Shown here piece after piece: positions 31,743 through 39,857 of a stretch of DNA of 63,345 bases (the stretch's first letter is position 1; every line of letters begins with the position of its first letter). Location: positions 1-63,345 of the forward strand of contig NZ_SMUV01000051.1 in the NCBI RefSeq assembly GCF_004358185.1, in the 5' to 3' direction. The position numbers and the translations under genes are program-made. Under the pieces are notes generated by a model. The model was not told the origin of the DNA and did not search any database. It saw only the letters and a program-made list of their open reading frames with translations. This DNA is from Antarcticimicrobium luteum (GTDB lineage: Bacteria; Pseudomonadota; Alphaproteobacteria; Rhodobacterales; Rhodobacteraceae).

Positions 31743-32792
31743 ATGCGTGCCAAGCAAAACTTGGAATTGATAGGCATGACTCCACTCAGCAGCATCGCGA
31801 TGAGCGCCTATACCGATCTGGTACGTCTTTTGAAGGACGACGCTTTGTCCGGTGTCGAAGGCAAGCCGACTCTCAAGGAGCGCGGCGACAAGGCCTATTG
31901 GTACGCAGCCCGGCGTGTCGGCACCGAGATGCGCTTCATCTATATCGGCGAAGACAGCGACGAGACGCGCGCACGTATCAACCGGATTGAGGAGCTGCGC
32001 TCGACCGCCAAGGATCGGCAGGCGGAACGGTCTCGGCTTGTCCGACTCTTGCGCGCCGAAGGCATGACCCCCACCGACCGGGCAACCGGGTCCATCCTGT
32101 CGGCCATGGCCGCAGCCGGAACCTTCCGTTTGGGTGGCACCATCGTCGGAACCAATGCATTTCGCCTCTATGAAGGCGAGCTTGGTATCCGTCTGCCAAT
32201 TGGCGGTATGGCCAATACTGGCGACATCGACATCGCGCAGTTCGAGAAGCTCAGCGTTGCGTTGCAGGATCAGGTCGACCCGGGTCTGGCCGAGACGTTC
32301 TCGGCGCTCAAATTTGACCCTTTGCCAGCCCATGACCAAGGCCGGACCTGGCGATGGGCGCAAGGCGGCAGTGGCCAGCTGGTCGAGTTCCTGACACCGG
32401 CGTTCGGGGATGAGACCCTCCGTGATTTGCCGGCATTGGGTGTGGACGCCCAAGCCTTGCGTTATCTCAACTTCCTGATTGCCGAGCCGATCCATGCGGC
32501 GGCGATCTACAGGTCTGGCATTCTCGTGCAGGTCCCGCGCCCGGCGCGCTATGCAATCCACAAGCTGATCGTTGCTGATCGGCGGCGTGACGGGGCGGGG
32601 AGCCTGAAGTCCGCGAAGGACCGCGAGCAGGCGGCTTTCCTTATCGAAGCGATGGCCGAGGACCGGCCCGATGATCTGGCTCGGGCCTATGCCACCGCAT
32701 TGGAGGTTGGGCCGCGCTGGCGGGAACACATCGGCAACTCGCTGAACCGAATGCCTGAGACGAAACCAATCCTCGAGAGCTTGGGCATGTAA
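31743..32792 (+). CDS. GSU2403-type nucleotidyltransferase-fold protein
   Basis: A 349-residue protein. After an N-terminal helical region, the nucleotidyltransferase-fold core shows GGTIVGTNAFRLYEGELGI followed by NTGDIDIAQF (residues about 135-178), with Asp pair DID as the probable catalytic acids. GSU2403-family proteins resemble the AbiEii/MenT group of toxins that modify RNA or proteins, but no AbiEi-like partner is adjacent. It lies between a terminator and a ParDE module. ATG 31743 is the first start; an ATG at 31776 is also possible. Confidence 0.75.
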   Translation: MRAKQNLELIGMTPLSSIAMSAYTDLVRLLKDDALSGVEGKPTLKERGDKAYWYAARRVGTEMRFIYIGEDSDETRARINRIEELRSTAKDRQAERSRLVRLLRAEGMTPTDRATGSILSAMAAAGTFRLGGTIVGTNAFRLYEGELGIRLPIGGMANTGDIDIAQFEKLSVALQDQVDPGLAETFSALKFDPLPAHDQGRTWRWAQGGSGQLVEFLTPAFGDETLRDLPALGVDAQALRYLNFLIAEPIHAAAIYRSGILVQVPRPARYAIHKLIVADRRRDGAGSLKSAKDREQAAFLIEAMAEDRPDDLARAYATALEVGPRWREHIGNSLNRMPETKPILESLGM

Positions 32793-32824
32793 TTGTCAAG
32801 TTGAAGACGTTCGGAATCTACCAG

Positions 32825-33145
32825 CTACTGATCTGCCGCTCTCAGGATCGCGTGCCAATCCTGCCCTGCTCCGAGCACGCGCAAAATAACCAACTGGTCT
32901 TCCTCGACCCGATAGATGATCAGATGCTCAGCACTGGGATGAATGCGGACGGGCGGATCGAATTCTGGGCGCTCACGGGCCATCTCTGGCATGAAGAGCA
33001 ACCGATCGAAGGTATCTTCTATGATATCGCTGTATCGATCTGCTTGCGCCATCGACCACGTCTGCGCTGTATAAAGCCAGATGTCTTCCAGATCGCGTTG
33101 GGCTGCTGGCGTCAGCAGGTAGGCGATGGGACTACTTGCGGGCAT
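32825..33145 (-). CDS. parE: ParE-family toxin
   Basis: A 106-residue ParE toxin. Its signature parts are YLLTPAAQRDLEDIWLYTAQ (residues 9-28), QADRYSDIIEDTFDRLLFMP, ARERPEF and the C-terminal HLIIYRVEEDQLVILRVLGA, then QDWHAIL. ParE toxins poison DNA gyrase. The start ATG 33145 gives the family length; a longer frame upstream reads the antitoxin gene in another phase. It overlaps the antitoxin by 14 bases. Confidence 0.92.
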   Translation of the reverse strand: MPASSPIAYLLTPAAQRDLEDIWLYTAQTWSMAQADRYSDIIEDTFDRLLFMPEMARERPEFDPPVRIHPSAEHLIIYRVEEDQLVILRVLGAGQDWHAILRAADQ

Positions 33146-33377
33146 GCTTCTCCCGCATCCGCGCCTTGAACGTTTTGAAATCGAACGGCTCCGGCTCACC
33201 GCTCTTGAGGCCTTCATTGATCGCTTGCTGCAAAGCTTCGATCGCTTGAGCACGCTCTTGGTCACGGCGGATAAGGTGGCGCACATAATCGCTCGTATTG
33301 CTGAAGCTGCCATCCTTCAGGCGTGCTTCAACCCAGGTCTTCATCGGATCGGGAAGAGATACATTCATCGTTGCCAT
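33132..33377 (-). CDS. parD: ParD-family antitoxin
   Basis: An 81-residue antitoxin with N-terminal ribbon-helix-helix: MATMNVSLPDPMKTWVEARL, then SFSNTSDYVRHLIRRDQER. The C-terminal EPFDFKTFKARMREK is the toxin-binding tail. An AAGGAGGAT ribosome site lies just before the start on the minus strand. The module is complete and autoregulated through the upstream palindromes. Confidence 0.93.
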   Translation of the reverse strand: MATMNVSLPDPMKTWVEARLKDGSFSNTSDYVRHLIRRDQERAQAIEALQQAINEGLKSGEPEPFDFKTFKARMREKHARK

Positions 33378-33421
33378 GGCAATCCTCCTTCTTGGACCAA
33401 ACCTATCATTGAATGCCGGAT

Positions 33422-33449
33422 ATTGTCAAAAAAGATGACAATCTTTGTC
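33422..33449 (-). promoter_or_regulatory. ParD operator with overlapping inverted repeats
   Basis: ATTGTC (33422-33427) pairs with GACAAT (33437-33442), and GACAA (33437-33441) also pairs with TTGTC (33445-33449). Three half-sites share a central copy, as in cooperative ribbon-helix-helix operators. They lie 45-72 bases upstream of parD. Confidence 0.6.
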
Positions 33450-34082
33450 ACCGCATCGAACGCCATGAGCTTTGCCCGCGCGCCGCATTGCGGACGCTTT
33501 TGGGGGATAGGCCATCCCAGCAATACCGTCCGTGACCGGAAGGGGCGTCGGGAGCTACGCTTGGCGCGGTCCTTTCGTCATGGCTCATGGCGCGTGCGAT
33601 CGGTCACACTTGATCGGCAGCTCACGGCGTCCAGCACCGTCATCCCTCTACCCAGCCCGTCAGAGTGCGGCCCATCCGCATCGGTGCGGGCTGGGGATGG
33701 TGCGCACCTCAGGCACATCGTCAGCGGCGCCAGGCGGGAGGGGTCGAGACGTCGCACATGAGGCTGAAGACTTGCGCGTCCCTCGGGTGGTGTTTCTGAA
33801 CATCTCATCCACGCGGGCGGGCTCCGTCAGCACCCCGGCCAGGCTTGGCGGGACGCGGACGCGGATGGTGGCTGCGGCGTGATGGCAGGGGTCATCCGGA
33901 TCACTCCTTTTTGCTCATAGATGTGGATCGCACGGGGTCGGCCCAATCGTGCCCTCCGCTTCGCTCCGGCAAGCACAAATACGGCTTCCACGGCGGAGCC
34001 GTGGACCCTCCGCATTTGCACTTGCGACCGGGCCTCTTGCCCCCGTGCCGGGTGATCCCCATCGCAACAAGGAGTAACCCAA
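33450..34082. other. GC-rich noncoding region
   Basis: No gene is supported; long open frames reflect GC content and lack ribosome sites. A perfect hairpin TCCACGGC-GGA-GCCGTGGA is at 33987-34005. The end of the block carries an AAGGAG ribosome site for the next gene. It probably includes promoter DNA for the small gene at 34083. Confidence 0.4.
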
Positions 34083-34289
34083 ATGACCAACCACTACGTC
34101 GCCACCGTCCCCGTCAAGTTCACCGACACCGATGGCCAGGAGCGCACCCGTTTTCAGCGCGTGGGTGCGATGTTCCGCAACACCCGGGGCGGGGATGGCT
34201 CGGAGTTCTTCAGCCTCAAGCTCGACTTCCCGGTCGCGGTCTCGGAGCTGGTGATGTTCCCGCCGAGCGCGAAGGATCCCCAGGACTGA
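34083..34289 (+). CDS. Small conserved plasmid protein near oriT
   Basis: A 68-residue protein with an AAGGAG ribosome site. The sequence MTNHYVATVPVKFTDTDGQE followed by RTRFQRVGAMFRNTR and GSEFFSLKLDFPVAVSELVM suggests a small beta barrel like DUF736. I recognise it as a conserved gene of such conjugative elements from its character, not from a named family. It lies between noncoding blocks next to the transfer genes. Confidence 0.65.
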   Translation: MTNHYVATVPVKFTDTDGQERTRFQRVGAMFRNTRGGDGSEFFSLKLDFPVAVSELVMFPPSAKDPQD

Positions 34290-34305
34290 ATCCTCTGACG
34301 AGGAT

Positions 34306-34336
34306 GGGCCACCCCAGGACGATCTTGGGGCGGCCC
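34306..34336 (+). terminator. Hairpin after the small plasmid gene
   Basis: GGGCC-A-CCCCA (34306-34316) pairs with TGGGG-C-GGCCC (34326-34336) with one internal mismatch. There is no T run, so termination strength is uncertain. Confidence 0.4.
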
Positions 34337-34527
34337 GATCCCTGTTCCAGAGATGCCGTCACCGGCGCGTGTGATCGCCTACAGCGACCTCCTCTTGGTG
34401 CCGATAGCCGCGCACTCAAAGGACGATCGCAGCCCAGAATGATCATGCCGCGACAGACCGGCCAGTCAGCCTCAAGGGGGCCATCCACAAAAACCTATCG
34501 GCCAGGGCCTCCCGGTTTTTGCGGCAG

Positions 34528-34570
34528 AGATTTGGCAAGCCAAATCTGGCCCTCCTTGACCCTGCCTGTC
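34528..34570. other. Candidate origin of transfer (oriT)
   Basis: AGATTTGGC-AA-GCCAAATCT (34528-34547) is a perfect 9-base inverted repeat. About 11 bases further on lies GACCCTGCC (34558-34566), close to the P-type nic core YATCCTG-Y. An inverted repeat just before a nic-like core, in noncoding DNA about 300 bases upstream of the mobC-relaxase operon, is the layout of MOBP origins. No nicking data exist; the assignment is inference. Confidence 0.35.
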
Positions 34571-34754
34571 CGCCCTGTCGGTGAGGTTTGGGCCCGCCCG
34601 CGGTTCCGTCAGAACACATGCGTGTTCGGTCAGACCCTCGGGCGGTGCTGGGGTAGGGGACCCATTGGACAGGTGGGTCGCCCGGTGGTGAGGGCGGCAG
34701 GCCCGCGTCCCTGCGGGCCGCGGGGGAAGCGGACACCAAGGCTGCCTGAGACTG

Positions 34755-34800
34755 AATGCAACGTAAGTATATAATTGACAGCGAGGTATATTATCGTAAG
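34755..34800. promoter_or_regulatory. AT-rich site before mobC with CGTAAG repeats
   Basis: CGTAAG occurs at 34762-34767 and 34795-34800, flanking GTATATAAT-like DNA. GTATATTATC at 34786-34795 recurs exactly at 54950-54959 before the virB operon. It stands out in GC-rich DNA and is probably the control region of the relaxase operon, or part of oriT. Confidence 0.45.
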
Positions 34801-34851
34801 GTGGGGGCAGCCTTGGTGGAAGGTGGCAGGAAATAGGAGGTCTTTCTTCGC

Positions 34852-35445
34852 ATGTCTCGTTCAAAACGTCTCACAGATGCGGAGCGCATGGAGATCGTTC
34901 GCGAGGCTGCGGAAGGTGTATCGACATCCGTGTTGGCGGAGCGGTTTGGCGTGTCGCCCCGGGCGATCCAGTACACGCTCAAAGCCGATGCAGAGCGCCA
35001 GGCAGATGCCGCGATCCCGGTTTCAGCAGTCAGTGTGAAGGTCACCGCTGCGGAGCTTGAGGCGCTCGATGCGGTGTTGGCGAAGGCGGGGATCGAGAGC
35101 CGGGCCGAGGGGCTGCGGCGGCTCATTCAGGCGGCGGGCGGGGTGTTCGTTCCGGACGCGCAGATGGCAGTAGAGATGGCGCGATACAGGTCCTCTTTGC
35201 ATGAGGTTGGCAATGGGGTCGCACAGATCGCCAAGCAGATGACGCGGGCCAATCGGATGGGGCAGGGGGCTGATGGTGGCACGCGTGCCGAGTTTTCTGA
35301 GCCGCGCCTTGCGCAGATGCGCGGGTTGGCGCGGTTCATCCTCGATTCCGCCGACGAGATCGATCTGCTCCTGCGGCGTCGGCGCGACGCGATGCAGCTC
35401 GAGGCCAGTGCCGCGCTGAGGGAGTTTGCCCATGCGGCTGAATGA
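34852..35445 (+). CDS. MobC-like mobilisation accessory protein
   Basis: A 197-residue DNA-binding protein. An N-terminal helix-turn-helix (VSTSVLAERFGVSPRAIQYT, residues about 23-43) is followed by VKVTAAELEALDAVLAKAGI with SRAEGLRRLIQAAGG, a ribbon-helix-helix-like unit. A MobC-type segment (LHEVGNGVAQIAKQMTRANR) comes next. Such proteins bind oriT and help the relaxase open the strands. It overlaps the relaxase start by 14 bases. The extra N-terminal HTH is unusual and may let it repress its own operon. Confidence 0.85.
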   Translation: MSRSKRLTDAERMEIVREAAEGVSTSVLAERFGVSPRAIQYTLKADAERQADAAIPVSAVSVKVTAAELEALDAVLAKAGIESRAEGLRRLIQAAGGVFVPDAQMAVEMARYRSSLHEVGNGVAQIAKQMTRANRMGQGADGGTRAEFSEPRLAQMRGLARFILDSADEIDLLLRRRRDAMQLEASAALREFAHAAE

Positions 35446-37765
35446 TGCGGTGGACGCGGTCACCGGCGAGGTCTTCCGGGACGGCTGGAGCCGGATCCGG
35501 GGCTCGATGCAGGGGCTGCATGTTGCCAAGCAGAGCCAGCTTGTGCGCGCGGCGGCAGGGCATCGGCCAGCCGTCTTCAAGGCGATCCGGGGCGGGGGCG
35601 CGCATACAAAGTCGCAGCTCACAAACCAGCTCGAGTACCTCACCACCAAGTCCACCCATATCGTGGACAGTAGCGGGTTCCTCGATGGCAAAGCGAAGCT
35701 CGAGGCGCGTGACATCAAGGATCTGACCGAGCGCTTTGCCAAGCGGTGGGATGCAGGCTTCAAACCCAAGCTGGGCCAGACCACCCACATGCTCATGTCC
35801 TTCCCCATCGGCACGCGGGGCGAGGATGTGCGTGACATCGCGACGGATGTGGCCGAGCGGTTCTTCCAGAGTGACGCGGGGCATTTCGACTACATCATCG
35901 CGGTGCATGAAGACCGCGATCACCCGCATGCGCATCTGGTGCTGAACCGCCGCTCGCAAGAAGGTGAGTTCTTTTTCCTCGGGCGCAACCATCGCTTCAA
36001 CTATGACGATTTCCGCCTTGCCATGGTCGAGGAGGCGGAGAAGTACGGCGTGCGCCTGGAGGCCACGCGCCGCGTCGATCGCGGGGTTGTGCATTACCCC
36101 GCCCGGACCCGCGAGGTCTATGCTGCCAAGGAAGAGGGGCGCGCGCCCCGCGAGCGCGAACGAGTGGGGGCCGATCTGACCCGGACGCTCGCGGAGATTG
36201 CCAATACCAGAACTGTCTACCACTCGCTAGCCGCGGAGGCCTCCCGGGAAGCCCGGGAAGACATCGCCGCAGCCCTCTTCCGCGCGGGCGAGGTGCTGGC
36301 GCGGGGCGGGCAGGTGGACCGAACAGGAGATGTCTATATGGCCGAGGATCAAAGTTTCGAGGATCTGAGAAGCCTCTATGCGGAGAAGCTCGCGCGGGTT
36401 CAGGGCATGATCGCCGAAAAGCCTGACGCGGAACGTCCCGTCCTGGAAAAACGCCTCATCGAGATCCAGACGCAGGTCCAGCACATGCAGCCTCTCGGTT
36501 TGCGTTCGAGCACGCTGTCTGAGGTGCCGTCGGAGGGTGGGATCTATTCCGAGGCGAACATCGACACCAGTCAGCTGGACCGTCTGGCCGAGCCGGACTT
36601 GCGGTCGCGCATAGACACCGCCCTGCGCGGTACCGGGATCAGCACATCGGAAGTGGTGGCGCGGATCGAAACCAGGGCCTCGAGTACCGCGCTCGAACAT
36701 CAATGGATCGCCGATGATCTCTCCAAGGTGGCCGAGGCGCGCGATCTGAACCTCGAACGCCGCGCCGATCTGGAACAGGCGCGCGACATTCTCAACGATG
36801 TGCATGTTAACCTCGGCACGCTTCTGGAACGGGAGAACGTGCTGCGCCGGGACGGTGTCGTGGAAGCGGAACCGGTCAGCGAGCGGTTCCATTATCAACG
36901 GGACGCGGTGCGGGAGATGGAAGGGACAATCCGTCAGGAGATGCGCGCCGAGGGTTTGACAACGCAGGAGATCGAGGACCGGGACTGGGAGGTGGCCTCA
37001 AAGGCGGAGCGCCGGATCGAAACAGAGCAGCGCGCGTATCTCGAGGTACATCCGGAGCTGCTCGCACGTCCTGGCGATGTGATCGACCGGTCCGAGCCCT
37101 ACAGGGAGACCATCACCGATGCGGCCCGCGCCAGCGAGATCACCCGCGAGGTCGACCGGATCATGGAGGCACGCGACCTCCGCACGCCTGTTGCAGATGC
37201 GGTCGCGGATGACGTCTCGGAGCGCTATCCGGACATGCCGTCCCACCTCGCCCGCGGGCTCGGCGCGACCTATGCGGCCGTTGTGGAGATACGCAACACT
37301 GAGGCCATCAATCAGGTCCGCCGCGAAACCGAGATGCGCGACGGGCTCGGGTCTGGCACGCGCGACGCACTCCTCGCAGCCCGCGGTGAAACTGCGTCGC
37401 AGTCTGACCGTGCCGACCGCCTTGCAGACGAGATTAAGCGTGTTCTGGACCATGAGCGGGCGGGGGAGTTGTCCGCGCCCTTCGAGACCGAGGCGGAGCG
37501 GGACGCATTTCGCGACGAGATCGTGCGGGTGCTTGATAACCGTCAACTTGAGCGGCTCACATCCGGCGATGCCGATGCGCTGGAAAAGGTTCTCGAGGAC
37601 CGCCTCGACCGGCTCTATGTCGCCAAGGTCTATCTGCAATCGGATGCCGCGACGGCCAACACGGAGGCCTTGCGCCAGGTGGTCGATGATCTTGCCGACG
37701 CCGAGTATGAAAAACACCGCGCGACAGACGTGGATGGCGAGACCGAGCGGGGCCAGATCCATTGA
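35432..37765 (+). CDS. MOBP-type relaxase (VirD2-like)
   Basis: A 777-residue relaxase. The N-terminal domain contains the probable catalytic Tyr in LTNQLEYLTTKS (near residue 69) and the three-His metal motif in HEDRDHPHAHLVLN (residues about 160-173). FNYDDFRLAMVEEAEKYGVR follows. It nicks oriT and stays covalently attached to the transferred strand. The long C-terminal half (about 300-777) is acidic and helical with coiled-coil character and no recognised domain; it may carry the secretion signal and contacts to the coupling protein. ATG 35432 is preferred over TTG 35426. Confidence 0.9.
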   Translation: MRLNDAVDAVTGEVFRDGWSRIRGSMQGLHVAKQSQLVRAAAGHRPAVFKAIRGGGAHTKSQLTNQLEYLTTKSTHIVDSSGFLDGKAKLEARDIKDLTERFAKRWDAGFKPKLGQTTHMLMSFPIGTRGEDVRDIATDVAERFFQSDAGHFDYIIAVHEDRDHPHAHLVLNRRSQEGEFFFLGRNHRFNYDDFRLAMVEEAEKYGVRLEATRRVDRGVVHYPARTREVYAAKEEGRAPRERERVGADLTRTLAEIANTRTVYHSLAAEASREAREDIAAALFRAGEVLARGGQVDRTGDVYMAEDQSFEDLRSLYAEKLARVQGMIAEKPDAERPVLEKRLIEIQTQVQHMQPLGLRSSTLSEVPSEGGIYSEANIDTSQLDRLAEPDLRSRIDTALRGTGISTSEVVARIETRASSTALEHQWIADDLSKVAEARDLNLERRADLEQARDILNDVHVNLGTLLERENVLRRDGVVEAEPVSERFHYQRDAVREMEGTIRQEMRAEGLTTQEIEDRDWEVASKAERRIETEQRAYLEVHPELLARPGDVIDRSEPYRETITDAARASEITREVDRIMEARDLRTPVADAVADDVSERYPDMPSHLARGLGATYAAVVEIRNTEAINQVRRETEMRDGLGSGTRDALLAARGETASQSDRADRLADEIKRVLDHERAGELSAPFETEAERDAFRDEIVRVLDNRQLERLTSGDADALEKVLEDRLDRLYVAKVYLQSDAATANTEALRQVVDDLADAEYEKHRATDVDGETERGQIH

Positions 37766-39774
37766 GCGCCGCCATGGGAAAGGCGCGGATCGCCACGGGC
37801 GTCCTGTTGGTGACGCTGGTGACCGGGGCCATGGGCTATACCATCGCCTCGGCGGTACTGACCTACCAGGATCTAGGCTTCGGGGCCGAGATCGACTTTG
37901 CCTATATCGCGCAGAACTATCTGGCGATCCTCGATCGCCGCCCCGAGGATGCCCAGCTGATCCACCTGATCATCGGCAGCTTCGCCGCCGCCGGCATGAT
38001 GCTGAGCCTCGCCCTCTCGGGGTCCGCTCTGACACGCTTTGGCCAGACCCATTGGCAGACTGCGCGCGAGATGAAGGCCAACGGGTTTTTTGGCGCGCCC
38101 GGCACCGGCTTCATCCTCGGCAAGCTCGGTACTCCAAAATCCCGCGCGAAGTACATCTGCTCGAAGGTCTTTCCCCATGCGTTGATCGTGGCCCCCACCG
38201 GGCGCGGCAAGACCACGGGCTTCGTCATTCCGAACCTGCTGACCTGGCAGGGCTCCGCCGTGACGCTCGATGTGAAGGGCGAGTGTTTCGAGGCCACGGC
38301 TCGTCACCGCGCAGCACAAGGTGACAAGGTCTATCGCTTTGCCCCCACCGATTGGGAGGGCAAGCGCACGCATCGCTACAACCCGCTCCTGCGCATCTAT
38401 CAACTGAAAGATCCCGCGCGCCAGCAGATGGAATTGCAGCTCCTGGCGACGCTCTTCCTGCAGAGCGACAACGACCGGGTGCAGGGCCTCCTCAAGGGCG
38501 GGATTGATCTCTTCGTGGCCGCAGGGCTTTTGGCGTTCCAGCGCAAGCGTCCGACTCTCGGCGAAATTTACCGCATCGCCGCCTCGGGCGGGAACAAGCA
38601 GAAAGAGTATTTCGCGCGGGGGCACGAGGTCGACAACAGGGCCGCCAAGCTGATCTTCACGCGGCTCGCGTCCACCAACAACGACACGCTGACCTCCTAC
38701 GTCTCGCTCCTGATGACCTCGGGGCTCGACCAATGGCAGAATCCGGCGATCGATGAGGCAACGGCGGTGTCGGACTTTGATTTCCGGACGATCCGCAAGA
38801 AACCCTTTTCGGTCTATCTCGTGGTCCAGCCGCTGATGGTGAAGCCGCTGGCGCCGCTGATCCGGCTCTTCTTCTCCGATCTCCTCTCCGCCATGCAGGA
38901 AAAGGACCCAGGGCCGGATGAGCCCTGGCCCGTGATGATCATGCTCGATGAGTTCAATCGTTTGGGCAAGATGCCGATCGTGGTCGAAAGCATCGAGACA
39001 CTGCGCACCTATCGCGGCCATCTGGCCGTGGTCACCCAAACCATCCCCGCCCTCGATGAAATCTACGGCGAGAACACCCGCCGCGCGCTGCAGGGCAATG
39101 CGGGCGTGAAGCTCTACCTGACGCCCTCGGACGAGAAGACGGTCGAGGAGCTGAGTAAGGCGGTCGGCAAGACCACGAAGACCGTCGTCACGCGATCCCA
39201 GTCTATCGGCAAGAACCCCTTCGAGGGCCGTAGCCAATCCACACGGACCGAGGAAAGCTCTTTGCTGCCCGAAGACGAGGCCCGCCGCCTGCCGCTCGAC
39301 GAGATCGTCATGGTGATCGATGCCCAGATGCCGGTCCGGGCGAAGCGGATCCAGTACTTTGACGACCGGCTGTTCAAGGCGATCCACGCGGCGCAGTCGG
39401 GCGAGTTGCCGTTTCCGGAGCCGGGGGGAGGGGGGCCGCAGGGCAATCTGCCGCTGAGCATGCGCGCCATGCCGATGACACCGCCACCGGACGGGCCACG
39501 TGGATCTGAAGCCGATGTGGTGGCCGGACGCCAGGCCGCTGATGGCCAATCGTCAGAGCAAACCCATGTCGCCCCAAAGAAGACCGCGCCCGTCGTTCAA
39601 GCCGTTATCGCCGAGGAACAACGACAGATGGAAATGGATTTTGGGGGACAGGTTGCAGATGCCGAGACAGTGGGGGTGGATGAAGAGGCGCAGATGCGCT
39701 CTGCCGTTGATGGCTTGGACGATATGGAAGCGATGTTGCGAGAGGAAGGTGAAAAGCTGGGGTGGCGCTCATGA
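37762..39774 (+). CDS. virD4: VirD4/TraG-type coupling protein (T4CP)
   Basis: A 670-residue coupling ATPase linking the relaxosome to the secretion channel. Two N-terminal membrane segments lie at about residues 9-35 and 65-90. Walker A is APTGRGKTTGF (near residue 143) and Walker B VMIMLDEFNRLGKMP (near 391). The sequence GNAGVKLYLTPSDEKTVEEL is typical of TraG/VirD4. The TTG start at 37762 overlaps the relaxase stop; ATG 37774 is an alternative. The C-terminal 130 residues are Pro/acidic-rich and may bind substrates. Confidence 0.92.
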   Translation: MSAAMGKARIATGVLLVTLVTGAMGYTIASAVLTYQDLGFGAEIDFAYIAQNYLAILDRRPEDAQLIHLIIGSFAAAGMMLSLALSGSALTRFGQTHWQTAREMKANGFFGAPGTGFILGKLGTPKSRAKYICSKVFPHALIVAPTGRGKTTGFVIPNLLTWQGSAVTLDVKGECFEATARHRAAQGDKVYRFAPTDWEGKRTHRYNPLLRIYQLKDPARQQMELQLLATLFLQSDNDRVQGLLKGGIDLFVAAGLLAFQRKRPTLGEIYRIAASGGNKQKEYFARGHEVDNRAAKLIFTRLASTNNDTLTSYVSLLMTSGLDQWQNPAIDEATAVSDFDFRTIRKKPFSVYLVVQPLMVKPLAPLIRLFFSDLLSAMQEKDPGPDEPWPVMIMLDEFNRLGKMPIVVESIETLRTYRGHLAVVTQTIPALDEIYGENTRRALQGNAGVKLYLTPSDEKTVEELSKAVGKTTKTVVTRSQSIGKNPFEGRSQSTRTEESSLLPEDEARRLPLDEIVMVIDAQMPVRAKRIQYFDDRLFKAIHAAQSGELPFPEPGGGGPQGNLPLSMRAMPMTPPPDGPRGSEADVVAGRQAADGQSSEQTHVAPKKTAPVVQAVIAEEQRQMEMDFGGQVADAETVGVDEEAQMRSAVDGLDDMEAMLREEGEKLGWRS

Positions 39775-39857
39775 CATATCTGTCATGCAGGATCGGCAGC
39801 ATTCCAGACTTTCACTGCAAACGCAAAGCCATAGCCTCAGGCCGAAGAAAGCGGACT

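Noticed and set aside
33845-34774. 309-codon open frame on the plus strand across the oriT region
   Set aside because: Pro/Arg-rich compositional frame, overlaps the small gene at 34083 and the candidate oriT, and has no ribosome site.
37873-39549. 558-codon open frame on the minus strand
   Set aside because: Antisense to the coupling-protein gene with clear Walker motifs on the plus strand.
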